Part shown: piece by piece, positions 43,027 to 50,697 of the stretch
Layout of the letters: each line of letters opens with the position of its first letter
Numbering within the stretch: position 1 is the first letter of the stretch
Assembly (NCBI GenBank): GCA_031425195.1
Contig: JANPIX010000011.1
Coordinates: forward strand, 62,001-126,000
Direction: 5' to 3'
Source of the DNA: JANPIX01 sp031425195
Lineage (GTDB): Bacteria; Pseudomonadota; Alphaproteobacteria; Rhodobacterales; Rhodobacteraceae
DNA: 64,000 nt
The notes under the pieces: generated by a model
Databases searched by the model: none
What the model saw: the letters and a program-made list of their open reading frames with translations, nothing else
What the model was told of the DNA's origin: nothing
Translations under genes and position numbers: made by a program

Positions 43027-44072
43027 GCCTGACCCCCGACATAATGACGCTGATACCGCGCGCCAAGCGAGGTCAGCACCTCATACCCGATGGTCCCCGC
43101 CTGTGCGGCAAGCTGATCCGCCGACTGATGCGGCCCGATGATATCAAGCGTGTCGGGCACGTCATCCAGATGTGTGACGTCCACTGTGATCAGGTCCATC
43201 GACACGCGCCCCACCAAGGGGCAGGGCACATCGCCCGCCCAAAGAACCGCGCCATTCGACAACCGCCGCGACAGCCCGTCGGCGTATCCGCCCGATACTG
43301 TGGCGATCAGTGCGGGGCCCGGGGCCGTCCAGGTGTTGCCATACCCCACGGTTTGGCCTGCGGCCACGTCGCGCGTCTGAATGACGGGCAGGGCCAGACG
43401 CACCGCCGGGGTCCCGTGTTCAAAGGGTGCCGCGGCATACAGCCCGATACCCGGTCGGGTCAGATCGAAATGATAGTCCGGGCCCAACAGGATGCCCCCC
43501 GTCGCCGCAAAGGAACGGGGCACCGAAATGCCATCGGTCAGCCGGTGGAATTCGGCAAGCTGCTGGCGGTTCATCGGGTGGTTGGGGTCGTCGGCGCAGG
43601 CAAGGTGGCTGATGACAAGTTCAGGGTCCGCCCGCAGCACCAGTTCCGCCACCGCCGCCCATTCCGACGCCTCCAGCCCCAGCCGGTTCATTCCGGTATC
43701 AAGCTGCACGCCGAAGCTGTGCCCCGGCAGCGTTTCAAGGTGCCGGGTGATCTGGTCGATGGAATTGAGCATCGGGGTCAGTTCGGCCCCCTGCAACATT
43801 GCGGCATCGCCCGCCATGTGCCCGGACAGGATGTTGATCTGCGGCCCCGGCCCAAGTGCCGCGCGCAATGCCACCCCTTCGGCCGCCTGCGCCACAAAGA
43901 ACCGCCGCGCCCCCGCCTGCGCCAGAACCCGCGCCACCCGGTTCAGGCCCAGACCGTACGCATCCGCCTTCACGACGGCGGCCGTCTGCGTGTCGGGGGC
44001 CGACAATGCATCCAGCGCACGCCAGTTGGCGGCGATGGCATCAAGGTCAATGGTCAGGGTTGCGGCAGCCAT
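43023..44072 (-). CDS. alr: Alanine racemase
   Basis: A 349-residue PLP enzyme producing D-alanine for peptidoglycan. The PLP lysine is in AAVVKADAYGLGLNRVA, and the second-subunit catalytic Tyr region is TVSGGYADGLSRRLSNG; VGRVSMDLITVDVT is the C-terminal signature. It is preceded by dnaB on the same strand (63-bp gap) and coupled to mlaE. Confidence 0.96.
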   Translation of the reverse strand: MAAATLTIDLDAIAANWRALDALSAPDTQTAAVVKADAYGLGLNRVARVLAQAGARRFFVAQAAEGVALRAALGPGPQINILSGHMAGDAAMLQGAELTPMLNSIDQITRHLETLPGHSFGVQLDTGMNRLGLEASEWAAVAELVLRADPELVISHLACADDPNHPMNRQQLAEFHRLTDGISVPRSFAATGGILLGPDYHFDLTRPGIGLYAAAPFEHGTPAVRLALPVIQTRDVAAGQTVGYGNTWTAPGPALIATVSGGYADGLSRRLSNGAVLWAGDVPCPLVGRVSMDLITVDVTHLDDVPDTLDIIGPHQSADQLAAQAGTIGYEVLTSLGARYQRHYVGGQA

Positions 44073-44135
44073 GCGCGTCTTTTGACAGCACGGGGGGCAA
44101 GGTCAAGGGGAAACCGGGCACACCCCCGGCGCCGG

Positions 44136-45638
44136 TCAGAAACCCACGTCGGTGCCCGGCTGTTGCCACGGTTTGGCAAGGTTGGAAAAGCGGGTAAAGC
44201 GGCCCTCGAACGCCAGTTCGATGCTTCCAATCGGCCCGTGCCGCTGCTTGCCGATGATGACTTCGGCCTTGCCATGCACGTTTTCCATGATCGACTGCCA
44301 CTGCGCCATCTTTTCCAACTCGTGATCACCGGGCTTTTCGCGTTCCTTGTAATACTCCTCGCGGTAGACGAACATCACCACGTCAGCGTCTTGTTCGATC
44401 GACCCGGATTCCCGAAGATCGCTCAGCTGCGGCCGCTTGTCGTCGCGGCTTTCAACGGCCCGGCTCAGCTGTGACAGGGCCACGACCGGGATGTTCAGTT
44501 CCTTCGCAATGGCCTTCAGGCCTTGGGTGATCTCTGACACTTCCTGCACGCGGTTTTCCTTGCTCGATCCCTTGAGCAGTTGCAGATAGTCCACGATCAG
44601 CACGTCAAGGCCGTGGGTCCGTTTCAGACGGCGGGCGCGCGCCGCCACCTGACTGATCGGCAGGGCGGGCGTGTCGTCGATATAAAGCGGGCATGCCTCC
44701 AGTGCCTTGGCGGCCTCCACAAAGCGGCGGAATTCGCCTTCGGTCATGTCGCCCCGGCGGATCTGTTCGGACGGCACTTCCGACGCCTCCGACAGGATCC
44801 GCGCGGCAAGCTGTTCCGCGCTCATCTCCAGCGAGAAAAAGCCGACCACACCGCCATCCACCGCGCCCTCAGTGCCGTCCGGCCTGCGGCCCCGGCGGTA
44901 GGCCTTGGCGATGTTGAACGCGATGTTGGTCGCAAGCGAGGTTTTCCCCATCGACGGACGCCCGGCCAGGATCAGAAGGTCTGACGGATGCAGCCCGCCC
45001 AGCTTCTTGTCCATGTCGATCAGGCCGGTCGAAATGCCTGCCAACCCGCCGTCCCGCTGATAGGCCGCGTTGGCCATGTTGACGGCGTCCGTTACCGCCT
45101 TGAGAAAACTTTGGAATCCGCGTTCGGCGTGGCCCTGTTCGCCCAGCTTGTAAAGCCGCTGTTCGGCCTCGATGATCTGGTCGCGCGGTTCGCTTTCGAT
45201 GTCGATCTTCTGCGCCTGTGCGGCAATGTCACGCCCCAAACCAATCAGTTCGCGGCGCACGGCAAGATCATAGATCATCTGTGCATAATCCCGCGCCGCA
45301 AAGGCCGCGATGGCCGCCCCGGCAAGCCGCGCCAGATACGACGGCCCGCCCAGTTCCTTCAGCCCGGCGTCATCTTCCAGAAACGCCTTGAGCGTCACGG
45401 GCGAGGCCAGCGCGTTCTTTTGAATTCGCGCGGCGGCAATCTCGAAGATGCGGGCATGGACCGGATCAAAGAAGTGCTCCGCCCGCACCAGTGACGAAAT
45501 ACGGTCGTAAACATCATTGTTGGTCAGGATCGCGCCTAGAAGCTGCTGTTCCGCCTCGATGTTATGGGGCAGGGCCTCTGGTTCGGTGCTCGGCGCAGCG
45601 GCGGGGAGTGAGGGGCGCAGCGTGGCGATTTCGTTCAT
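44136..45638 (-). CDS. dnaB: Replicative DNA helicase DnaB
   Basis: A 500-residue hexameric helicase that unwinds DNA at the fork. The N-terminal DnaB domain begins LPHNIEAEQQLLGAILTNN; the RecA-type core has Walker A LAGRPSMGKTSLATNIA, FFSLEMSAEQLAARIL and LIVDYLQLLKG. No intein interrupts it. ATG 45638 has an AGGAAA ribosome-binding site; an upstream in-frame extension lacks homology. Confidence 0.97.
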   Translation of the reverse strand: MNEIATLRPSLPAAAPSTEPEALPHNIEAEQQLLGAILTNNDVYDRISSLVRAEHFFDPVHARIFEIAAARIQKNALASPVTLKAFLEDDAGLKELGGPSYLARLAGAAIAAFAARDYAQMIYDLAVRRELIGLGRDIAAQAQKIDIESEPRDQIIEAEQRLYKLGEQGHAERGFQSFLKAVTDAVNMANAAYQRDGGLAGISTGLIDMDKKLGGLHPSDLLILAGRPSMGKTSLATNIAFNIAKAYRRGRRPDGTEGAVDGGVVGFFSLEMSAEQLAARILSEASEVPSEQIRRGDMTEGEFRRFVEAAKALEACPLYIDDTPALPISQVAARARRLKRTHGLDVLIVDYLQLLKGSSKENRVQEVSEITQGLKAIAKELNIPVVALSQLSRAVESRDDKRPQLSDLRESGSIEQDADVVMFVYREEYYKEREKPGDHELEKMAQWQSIMENVHGKAEVIIGKQRHGPIGSIELAFEGRFTRFSNLAKPWQQPGTDVGF

Positions 45639-45922
45639 GTCCGCTTTCCTGTTCCGGCTCCCGTCTGGCAGGGCTGCCAACGCGACCGTGGCGATGTCTT
45701 AACCGTTTCCCGCGCAGCGGATCAATCACCTGACAAGCCGGGGGATAACCCTGTGCGGCAATCGTCGTCGTAGCCGGATCGCCCAGACCGGGCGCAAGAT
45801 ATTGTGGGTCAGTTTCAGAATACTATCACAATAGGCGATTCGGGGGAAAGTTATCCCGCGTGATCCACTGCTCTGGATGCCCCACCCGGCAAACAATGAC
45901 CGACCCGTGCCACCGCAGGCGA

Positions 45923-46600
45923 TCAATCCTTGCGGGCGTCCTGCCAGGCGCGCGGCGATGTCAGAAACGTCTCCACTTCGCGCAGGGTGGCAGTATCAAA
46001 GGCTTCGGTGCGGCGCGCCTCGGCCAGAACGTCCCACCAGGTGCACAGGTGGTGCAACGCCACGCCGTGATCCGCCAAACGCGCCGTCGTTTCAGGAAAG
46101 ATGCCGTAATAGAAGATGACGGCCGTATGCGCGCAGCTTGCCCCGGCTTCCCGGATCGCATCCACAAAGCTGAGCTTTGATCCGCCGTCCGTGGTCAGGT
46201 CTTCGACCAGCAAAACGCGGTCACCTTCCCCCATGACGCCTTCGATGCGGGCGTTTCGACCGTACCCTTTCGGCTTTTTGCGCACATAGGTCATGGGCAG
46301 GGCCATGCGTTCCGCCACCAGTGCCGCAAACGGAATACCCGCCGTTTCGCCGCCCGCAATGTTGTCGAACGCCTCGAACCCGGCGTTCCGCATCACCGTG
46401 ACGGTCAGGAAATCCATCAGTGTCGAACGGATGCGCGGATACGATATCAGCTTGCGGCAGTCGATATACGTTGGCGACGGCAGACCCGAGGCCAGAACGA
46501 ATGGCGTGGCCGCGTTGAAATGAACGGCCTTGATTTCCAGCAGCATGCGCGCCGTCAGTCGGGCGATTTCATCGGCGGGCGGATAGGAAGAGGGGATCAT
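45923..46600 (-). CDS. pyrE: Orotate phosphoribosyltransferase
   Basis: A 225-residue enzyme adding PRPP to orotate in pyrimidine synthesis. The PRPP-binding loop is DRVLLVEDLTTDGGSK and the YVRKKPKGYGRNARIEG segment is typical. AAGGGA precedes ATG 46600. It follows pyrC by 31 bp on the same strand. The 284-bp stretch 45639-45922 between pyrE and dnaB holds no gene; it has scattered dyads (CTAT-CACA-ATAG) and is presumably the dnaB promoter. Confidence 0.96.
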   Translation of the reverse strand: MIPSSYPPADEIARLTARMLLEIKAVHFNAATPFVLASGLPSPTYIDCRKLISYPRIRSTLMDFLTVTVMRNAGFEAFDNIAGGETAGIPFAALVAERMALPMTYVRKKPKGYGRNARIEGVMGEGDRVLLVEDLTTDGGSKLSFVDAIREAGASCAHTAVIFYYGIFPETTARLADHGVALHHLCTWWDVLAEARRTEAFDTATLREVETFLTSPRAWQDARKD

Positions 46601-46631
46601 GCAGACAGTCCCTTGTCGGGGTGGGGGCTCG

Positions 46632-47675
46632 TCATCGTGCGACGTGCCAGTGAAGGGGGAAACCGGGGTCAAAAACGGTCACGCTGCCCGCTTCCGTCAT
46701 GATCTTGGGCGGGTAGGCTGCGGCGACATCTTCCCGCGTCAGGGTCAGCTTTTCTTCGTTTGCGGGCAGGCCATAGAACGCCGCGCCAAACAGAGACGTG
46801 AACCCTTCCAACCGGTCAAGCGCGCCATCATCCTCGAACGCCTGCGCCAGAATCGACAGCGTGTTCGTCGCCGTAAAGCACCCGGCACAGCCGCAGGCCA
46901 GTTCCTTCATCGCGTCGGCATGCGGCGCGGAATCCGTGCCAAGGAAGAACCGCGGATCACCCGATATCGCGGCCTTTCGCAGGGCAAGGCGGTGGCTTTC
47001 CCGCTTGGCCACCGGCAGGCAGTAATAATGCGGCCGGATGCCGCCTGCCAGAATGTGGTTGCGGTTGATGATCAGGTGATGGGTCGTGATCGTCGCGGCC
47101 AGCCCGTCGCCGCCATGACGGGCATAGTCCACCCCCTGCGATGTGGTGATATGTTCCATCACCACCCGCAAACCCGGCAACCGCCGGCGCAGCGGGTCAA
47201 GAACGGTGTCGATGAAAACCGCCTCGCGGTCAAAAATGTCCACCGCCGGGTCAACCACTTCGCCATGCACGCAAAGCGGCAGGCCGATGTCCGCCATGCG
47301 CTCCAGCACCGGCATCACCCGGTCAAGGTTCGCCACCCCGGCGTGGGAATTCGTGGTGGCCCCCGCAGGATAAAGTTTCACCGCCTTGACGATCCCCGAC
47401 GCCTGCGCCCGGGCCACATCATCCGGATCGGTACCTTCGGTCAGGTAAAGCGTCATCAGCGGCTCGAACGTCATGCTGGCGGGCAGTGCCGCCATAATCC
47501 GGTCGCGGTAGGCCACAGCCTGCGCCGCAGTCACGACAGGCGGCACAAGGTTCGGCATGATGATGGCGCGCGCAAAATGCCGGGCGGTTTCGGGCAGAAC
47601 GGCCTGCAACATCGCCCCGTCCCGCAGGTGCAGATGCATGTCGTCGGGACGGCGGATTTCAATCGTGCGAACCAT
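46632..47675 (-). CDS. pyrC: Dihydroorotase (class II, PyrC)
   Basis: A 347-residue zinc amidohydrolase that cyclises carbamoyl-aspartate. Motifs: RRPDDMHLHLRDGAML (HxH metal ligands), VKLYPAGATTNS (carboxylated Lys), MEHITTSQGVDY and LGTDSAPH. First gene of a pyrC-pyrE operon, divergent from the GFA gene. Confidence 0.96.
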   Translation of the reverse strand: MVRTIEIRRPDDMHLHLRDGAMLQAVLPETARHFARAIIMPNLVPPVVTAAQAVAYRDRIMAALPASMTFEPLMTLYLTEGTDPDDVARAQASGIVKAVKLYPAGATTNSHAGVANLDRVMPVLERMADIGLPLCVHGEVVDPAVDIFDREAVFIDTVLDPLRRRLPGLRVVMEHITTSQGVDYARHGGDGLAATITTHHLIINRNHILAGGIRPHYYCLPVAKRESHRLALRKAAISGDPRFFLGTDSAPHADAMKELACGCAGCFTATNTLSILAQAFEDDGALDRLEGFTSLFGAAFYGLPANEEKLTLTREDVAAAYPPKIMTEAGSVTVFDPGFPLHWHVAR

Positions 47676-47786
47676 GAAAACGGCCTAGCGCAACTGCCGT
47701 CCGGATTCCAGCAGGAATGCTGCGCTGGACGTTGGACGGTCGGGTTGATATCCCATGATCAGTCAATGCAAGGGGGGCGGCAGCCT

Positions 47787-48140
47787 ATGATCCATCACGG
47801 TGGGTGCCAATGCGGCGCTGTCAGATATTCGGTCGACGCCACGCTTGACCAACCCGTCACCTGCAACTGTTCGCGCTGTCAGAAAATGGGCAGCATCCTC
47901 GTGTTCGCGCCCCGCGCCGCATTCACGCTGGAACAGGGCGTGGATGCATCGATCGAATACACATTTAATACGGGAAAAATACGGCATCTGTTCTGCAAAA
48001 CCTGCGGAATCGAAAGCTATGCCCTTGGTGTGATGCCAGACGGCGCACCGATGGTGGCGATCAATGTGAACTGCCTCGACGCCGTCGACCCCCGCGAAAT
48101 CGCAAAAACCGCTTACCATCACGACGGCCGTTCCGCATGA
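47787..48140 (+). CDS. GFA family zinc-binding protein
   Basis: A 117-residue protein of the glutathione-dependent formaldehyde-activating (GFA) fold. Zinc ligands: GGCQCGAVRYSV, CNCSRCQKMGS and FCKTCGIESYALG. True GFA activity is doubtful for most family members, so the role remains open. ATG 47787; its stop overlaps the start of the next gene. The open frame runs far upstream, antisense to pyrC, and is not coding there. Confidence 0.9.
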   Translation: MIHHGGCQCGAVRYSVDATLDQPVTCNCSRCQKMGSILVFAPRAAFTLEQGVDASIEYTFNTGKIRHLFCKTCGIESYALGVMPDGAPMVAINVNCLDAVDPREIAKTAYHHDGRSA

Positions 48141-48523
48141 AACTGGCCCTCGCACTCGCCCTTATGCCAATGGCCGCCTTTGCTCAGGATATCGACTGTT
48201 CCGATCCTGCCACCCAGTCCGACATGACAGAATGTGCCGCACAGGATTGGAAAACCGCCGATGCCGACCTGAACGCAGCCTATGCCGAAGCGATGGATAT
48301 CATGCAATCCATCGACAGCAACCTTGACCCCGATCTTGCCGGTGCCGAAGACGCACTTCGTGCCGCACAGCGCGCGTGGCTGACGTACCGCGATACCGCC
48401 TGCACGTCCGAAGGTTTCAAGTGGCGTGGCGGATCGGCGGAACCCATGGTCGTCCTGTCCTGCAAGGCCCGCCTGACGGAACAGCGCACGGAAGACCTGC
48501 TCGGATTGGCCGAAGAATACTAG
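48137..48523 (+). CDS. LprI-like (DUF1311) periplasmic protein
   Basis: A 128-residue secreted protein. Signal peptide MKLALALALMPMAAFAQ; mature part with QSDMTECAAQDWKTADADLN, AQRAWLTYRDTACTSEG and VLSCKARLTEQRTEDL, which match the lysozyme-inhibitor LprI/DUF1311 domain with four conserved cysteines. It may protect against lysozyme or bind envelope ligands. Coupled to the GFA gene by a 4-bp overlap. Confidence 0.86.
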   Translation: MKLALALALMPMAAFAQDIDCSDPATQSDMTECAAQDWKTADADLNAAYAEAMDIMQSIDSNLDPDLAGAEDALRAAQRAWLTYRDTACTSEGFKWRGGSAEPMVVLSCKARLTEQRTEDLLGLAEEY

Positions 48524-48533
48524 GCGCGTGCCA

Positions 48534-49475
48534 TCAGGAGCGGTCGCGTTCCCGCTCCAGTTCGTCAAGCCGCCTGCGAAACCGCAGATCCTGCAGCGTA
48601 ACGGCGGCAAAACGGCAAACCCGGATCGCGCGGTCCAGCTTGCCGCGCCTGACATTTAGCGCAATCAGATCAGACAGATAGGGCCGGTGGCGGCGGCGCG
48701 CGCGCCACAGCCGTGCAAATTCGGCACGTGAAAGCTGCCCCTCGCAGACCGCCTCGACAATTCGCGTCAACAGCGCCATCGAACCCAGTCCAAAATCCGT
48801 ACGTTCGCCCAGATGCGGGCACAGAAGGTGGGTGACCTGCCGGCCCTGAAACAGGGCAGCATGCATCGCATCTTCGGACTGCGTTGGATCGAACACGACG
48901 AAAACCTGTTCCGCCCCTTCGATCATGTCAGGCGCATAGCCATAGCGGCGGGTGAAATCCAACCGCCGGTGTTCCATGAACCGGCGGTCCCATCCGGCCA
49001 TTGTCGGGTTCAATGTGGCCACCGGTTGCAAGGCCAACACCTGCGCGCCCGGTGCCGCCACCGAAAACGCTGCCGCAGCATATCCGCCGTCACTGGCCCC
49101 GAAAAAGGTAACACGATCAAAACGCTCAAGAAACTCTGCATCTATCAGTCGGTCAAAGTAGTCGAATACCGCGATATCACGCCACCACGTCGGGCCGTCG
49201 GCGATGATGCACAGGTGCGACCACCCGTTGCTTTGCGCCAGCCTGTAACCAAAGGGAAGCTGCGTGGGGTGTTCCGAGCGGATATCGTCAAGACCCTCGA
49301 AACTGATCAGCAGAATGGGCCCGCGTTCCGAAAACACAGCCCAGTGTCGCGTTCCCAGTGTTTCGATCATCCCGGTGTCGGCCAGGATTTCGGCAAAACC
49401 GCTTAACCAGCTGTTCGTGTCGCCGGACAGATAGCTGCCGCCACGCCCCGTGTCTTCCGACCCGTCTGTTGCCAT
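48534..49475 (-). CDS. Alpha/beta-hydrolase-like protein of unknown function
   Basis: A 313-residue cytoplasmic protein that I recognise only at fold level. A G-x-S-x-G nucleophile-type elbow occurs in FFGASDGGYAAAAFS (about residue 150), and ILLISFEGLDDIRS upstream looks like an early hydrolase strand. A C-terminal Arg-rich region (RLWRARRRHRPYLSDLIALN) is unusual. ATG 49475 is chosen over a GTG one codon upstream. It shares the neighbourhood with glycosyltransferases on the same strand; a role in glycan modification is only inference. Confidence 0.65.
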   Translation of the reverse strand: MATDGSEDTGRGGSYLSGDTNSWLSGFAEILADTGMIETLGTRHWAVFSERGPILLISFEGLDDIRSEHPTQLPFGYRLAQSNGWSHLCIIADGPTWWRDIAVFDYFDRLIDAEFLERFDRVTFFGASDGGYAAAAFSVAAPGAQVLALQPVATLNPTMAGWDRRFMEHRRLDFTRRYGYAPDMIEGAEQVFVVFDPTQSEDAMHAALFQGRQVTHLLCPHLGERTDFGLGSMALLTRIVEAVCEGQLSRAEFARLWRARRRHRPYLSDLIALNVRRGKLDRAIRVCRFAAVTLQDLRFRRRLDELERERDRS

Positions 49476-49599
49476 CACCGTTTACGCCACACTATCACAT
49501 CTCGCGAACACCGCGAATTAGGTTTTGAAAATCACCACTTGGCGTGTCGCCGATGCGGACAGACGGGGGCAGACTCGTGGCATTTTGAACGATAACTTG

Positions 49600-49619
49600 A
49601 ACAATCGTTTCAGATTGTT
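49600..49619. terminator. Weak hairpin downstream of glycosyltransferase gene
   Basis: AACAATC-GTTTCA-GATTGTT, a 7-bp A/T-rich dyad 16 bases past the stop of the gene at 49636, within the A/T-rich 160-bp gap that should also contain the promoter of the hydrolase-like gene. No clear T-run follows. Confidence 0.35.
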
Positions 49620-49635
49620 GCCAATAACAAAAATA

Positions 49636-50697
49636 TTATAACCCAGCATCGACAGGCCTGCCCTGCCCATGTTTCCACACCGACTGCGCCTCGGCTGCGC
49701 CAAGCGCGCGGGAAGGTGGGGTCATCCGCAAGCAACCATAGAGCTTGCGCCACTCTTCGTTGCGCATCAGCGTGGCAAAGCGCGCCTTTCGCCAAGCCAC
49801 TGCCGCAAGGTGCAGCGTCGCCAGTTCGTCGTCCTGCATCAACGTTGCCAGATGGCGTTGGCGGGCGGGTGCAAGGCGGTGAATGGTGGTGTCTTCCACA
49901 TCGCAGAAGTTGCGTTCGACCCAATAGGTCAGATCAAAACCCGACGCTTCGCGGTTGGCGCGCCCCCTGTCGGCCTTGACGAGATAGCCTTGCATCGAGC
50001 CGAGCGGATAATGGTTCAACTGCACAAGGCCATAGGGGTCAGAGCCGATGGGCGTGAACAGACGCACCGACCGAAAACTGTCGGGCAACGGGCGGCCAGA
50101 ACCGTCGTACCAACGCGCGGCCCCCAGGCGTGTGGCGTCCGGCGCGCGCGGTCGGTGGACGCCCAGCTTGGCATAGGTGCCATCGCGCCGGAACAGGGTC
50201 TTGATCAGTTGGCTTCGCCACGGCCAGGCCAGATCGGGTGGCGCGGCCCGGCAAAAAATGTCGGTGACGGGGTGGTCTTCAATCTCCACCACCCCGGCAT
50301 TTCCGAACAGACGCCATGTTAGCGCGATGGCAGTGGCCCCGGGAAGTGCGGCCAAAAGCGCCTGCAACGTGCCGTCGCCGGTTTTGACATTCACGAATTC
50401 ATCGATGTCGCAGACAAGTATCCAATCGGCGGCCTGCACCAAGGGATGCTGATCGGCCTGTTTCAACGCCTGCCACTGCGGCCCCTTTGGATGCGGGCCG
50501 GGGTTGGGCACGTGGGTCACCCAGCCCTTTGTGGCAAGCCGGTCCAGCATCCTGTCGGTGCCATCGTCGCAATCGTTTGAAAAAGCAAGGATATCGGTAA
50601 ACCCGCAAGCCCGCGCGTGGGCCACCCATTCCAAAAGGAACGATCCTTCGTTGCGCACCGTCAGAACGGCCAGAACCCGGGGCGATTGCGCTGTCAC
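49636..50697 (-). CDS. Glycosyltransferase family 2/92 protein
   Basis: A 353-residue GT-A enzyme: VLAVLTVRNEGSFLLEWVAHARACGF, FSNDCDDGTDRMLDRLA, metal motif ILVCDIDEFVNVKTGDGTLQ, TWRLFGNAGVVEIEDHPV, KTLFRRDGTYAKLGVHRPR and GLVQLNHYPLGSMQGYLVK. The same ordered motifs occur in the C-terminal half of the next gene upstream, with which it overlaps by 4 bp, so the two form an operon of related enzymes. The sugar and acceptor are unknown; surface polysaccharide is likely. Confidence 0.88.
   Translation of the reverse strand: MTAQSPRVLAVLTVRNEGSFLLEWVAHARACGFTDILAFSNDCDDGTDRMLDRLATKGWVTHVPNPGPHPKGPQWQALKQADQHPLVQAADWILVCDIDEFVNVKTGDGTLQALLAALPGATAIALTWRLFGNAGVVEIEDHPVTDIFCRAAPPDLAWPWRSQLIKTLFRRDGTYAKLGVHRPRAPDATRLGAARWYDGSGRPLPDSFRSVRLFTPIGSDPYGLVQLNHYPLGSMQGYLVKADRGRANREASGFDLTYWVERNFCDVEDTTIHRLAPARQRHLATLMQDDELATLHLAAVAWRKARFATLMRNEEWRKLYGCLRMTPPSRALGAAEAQSVWKHGQGRPVDAGL

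Noticed and set aside
45639..45922. Possible replication origin near dnaB (TTATCCC-like boxes)
   Set aside because: Only two imperfect DnaA-box-like words, no A/T-rich unwinding element, and dnaB is not an origin marker in this group.
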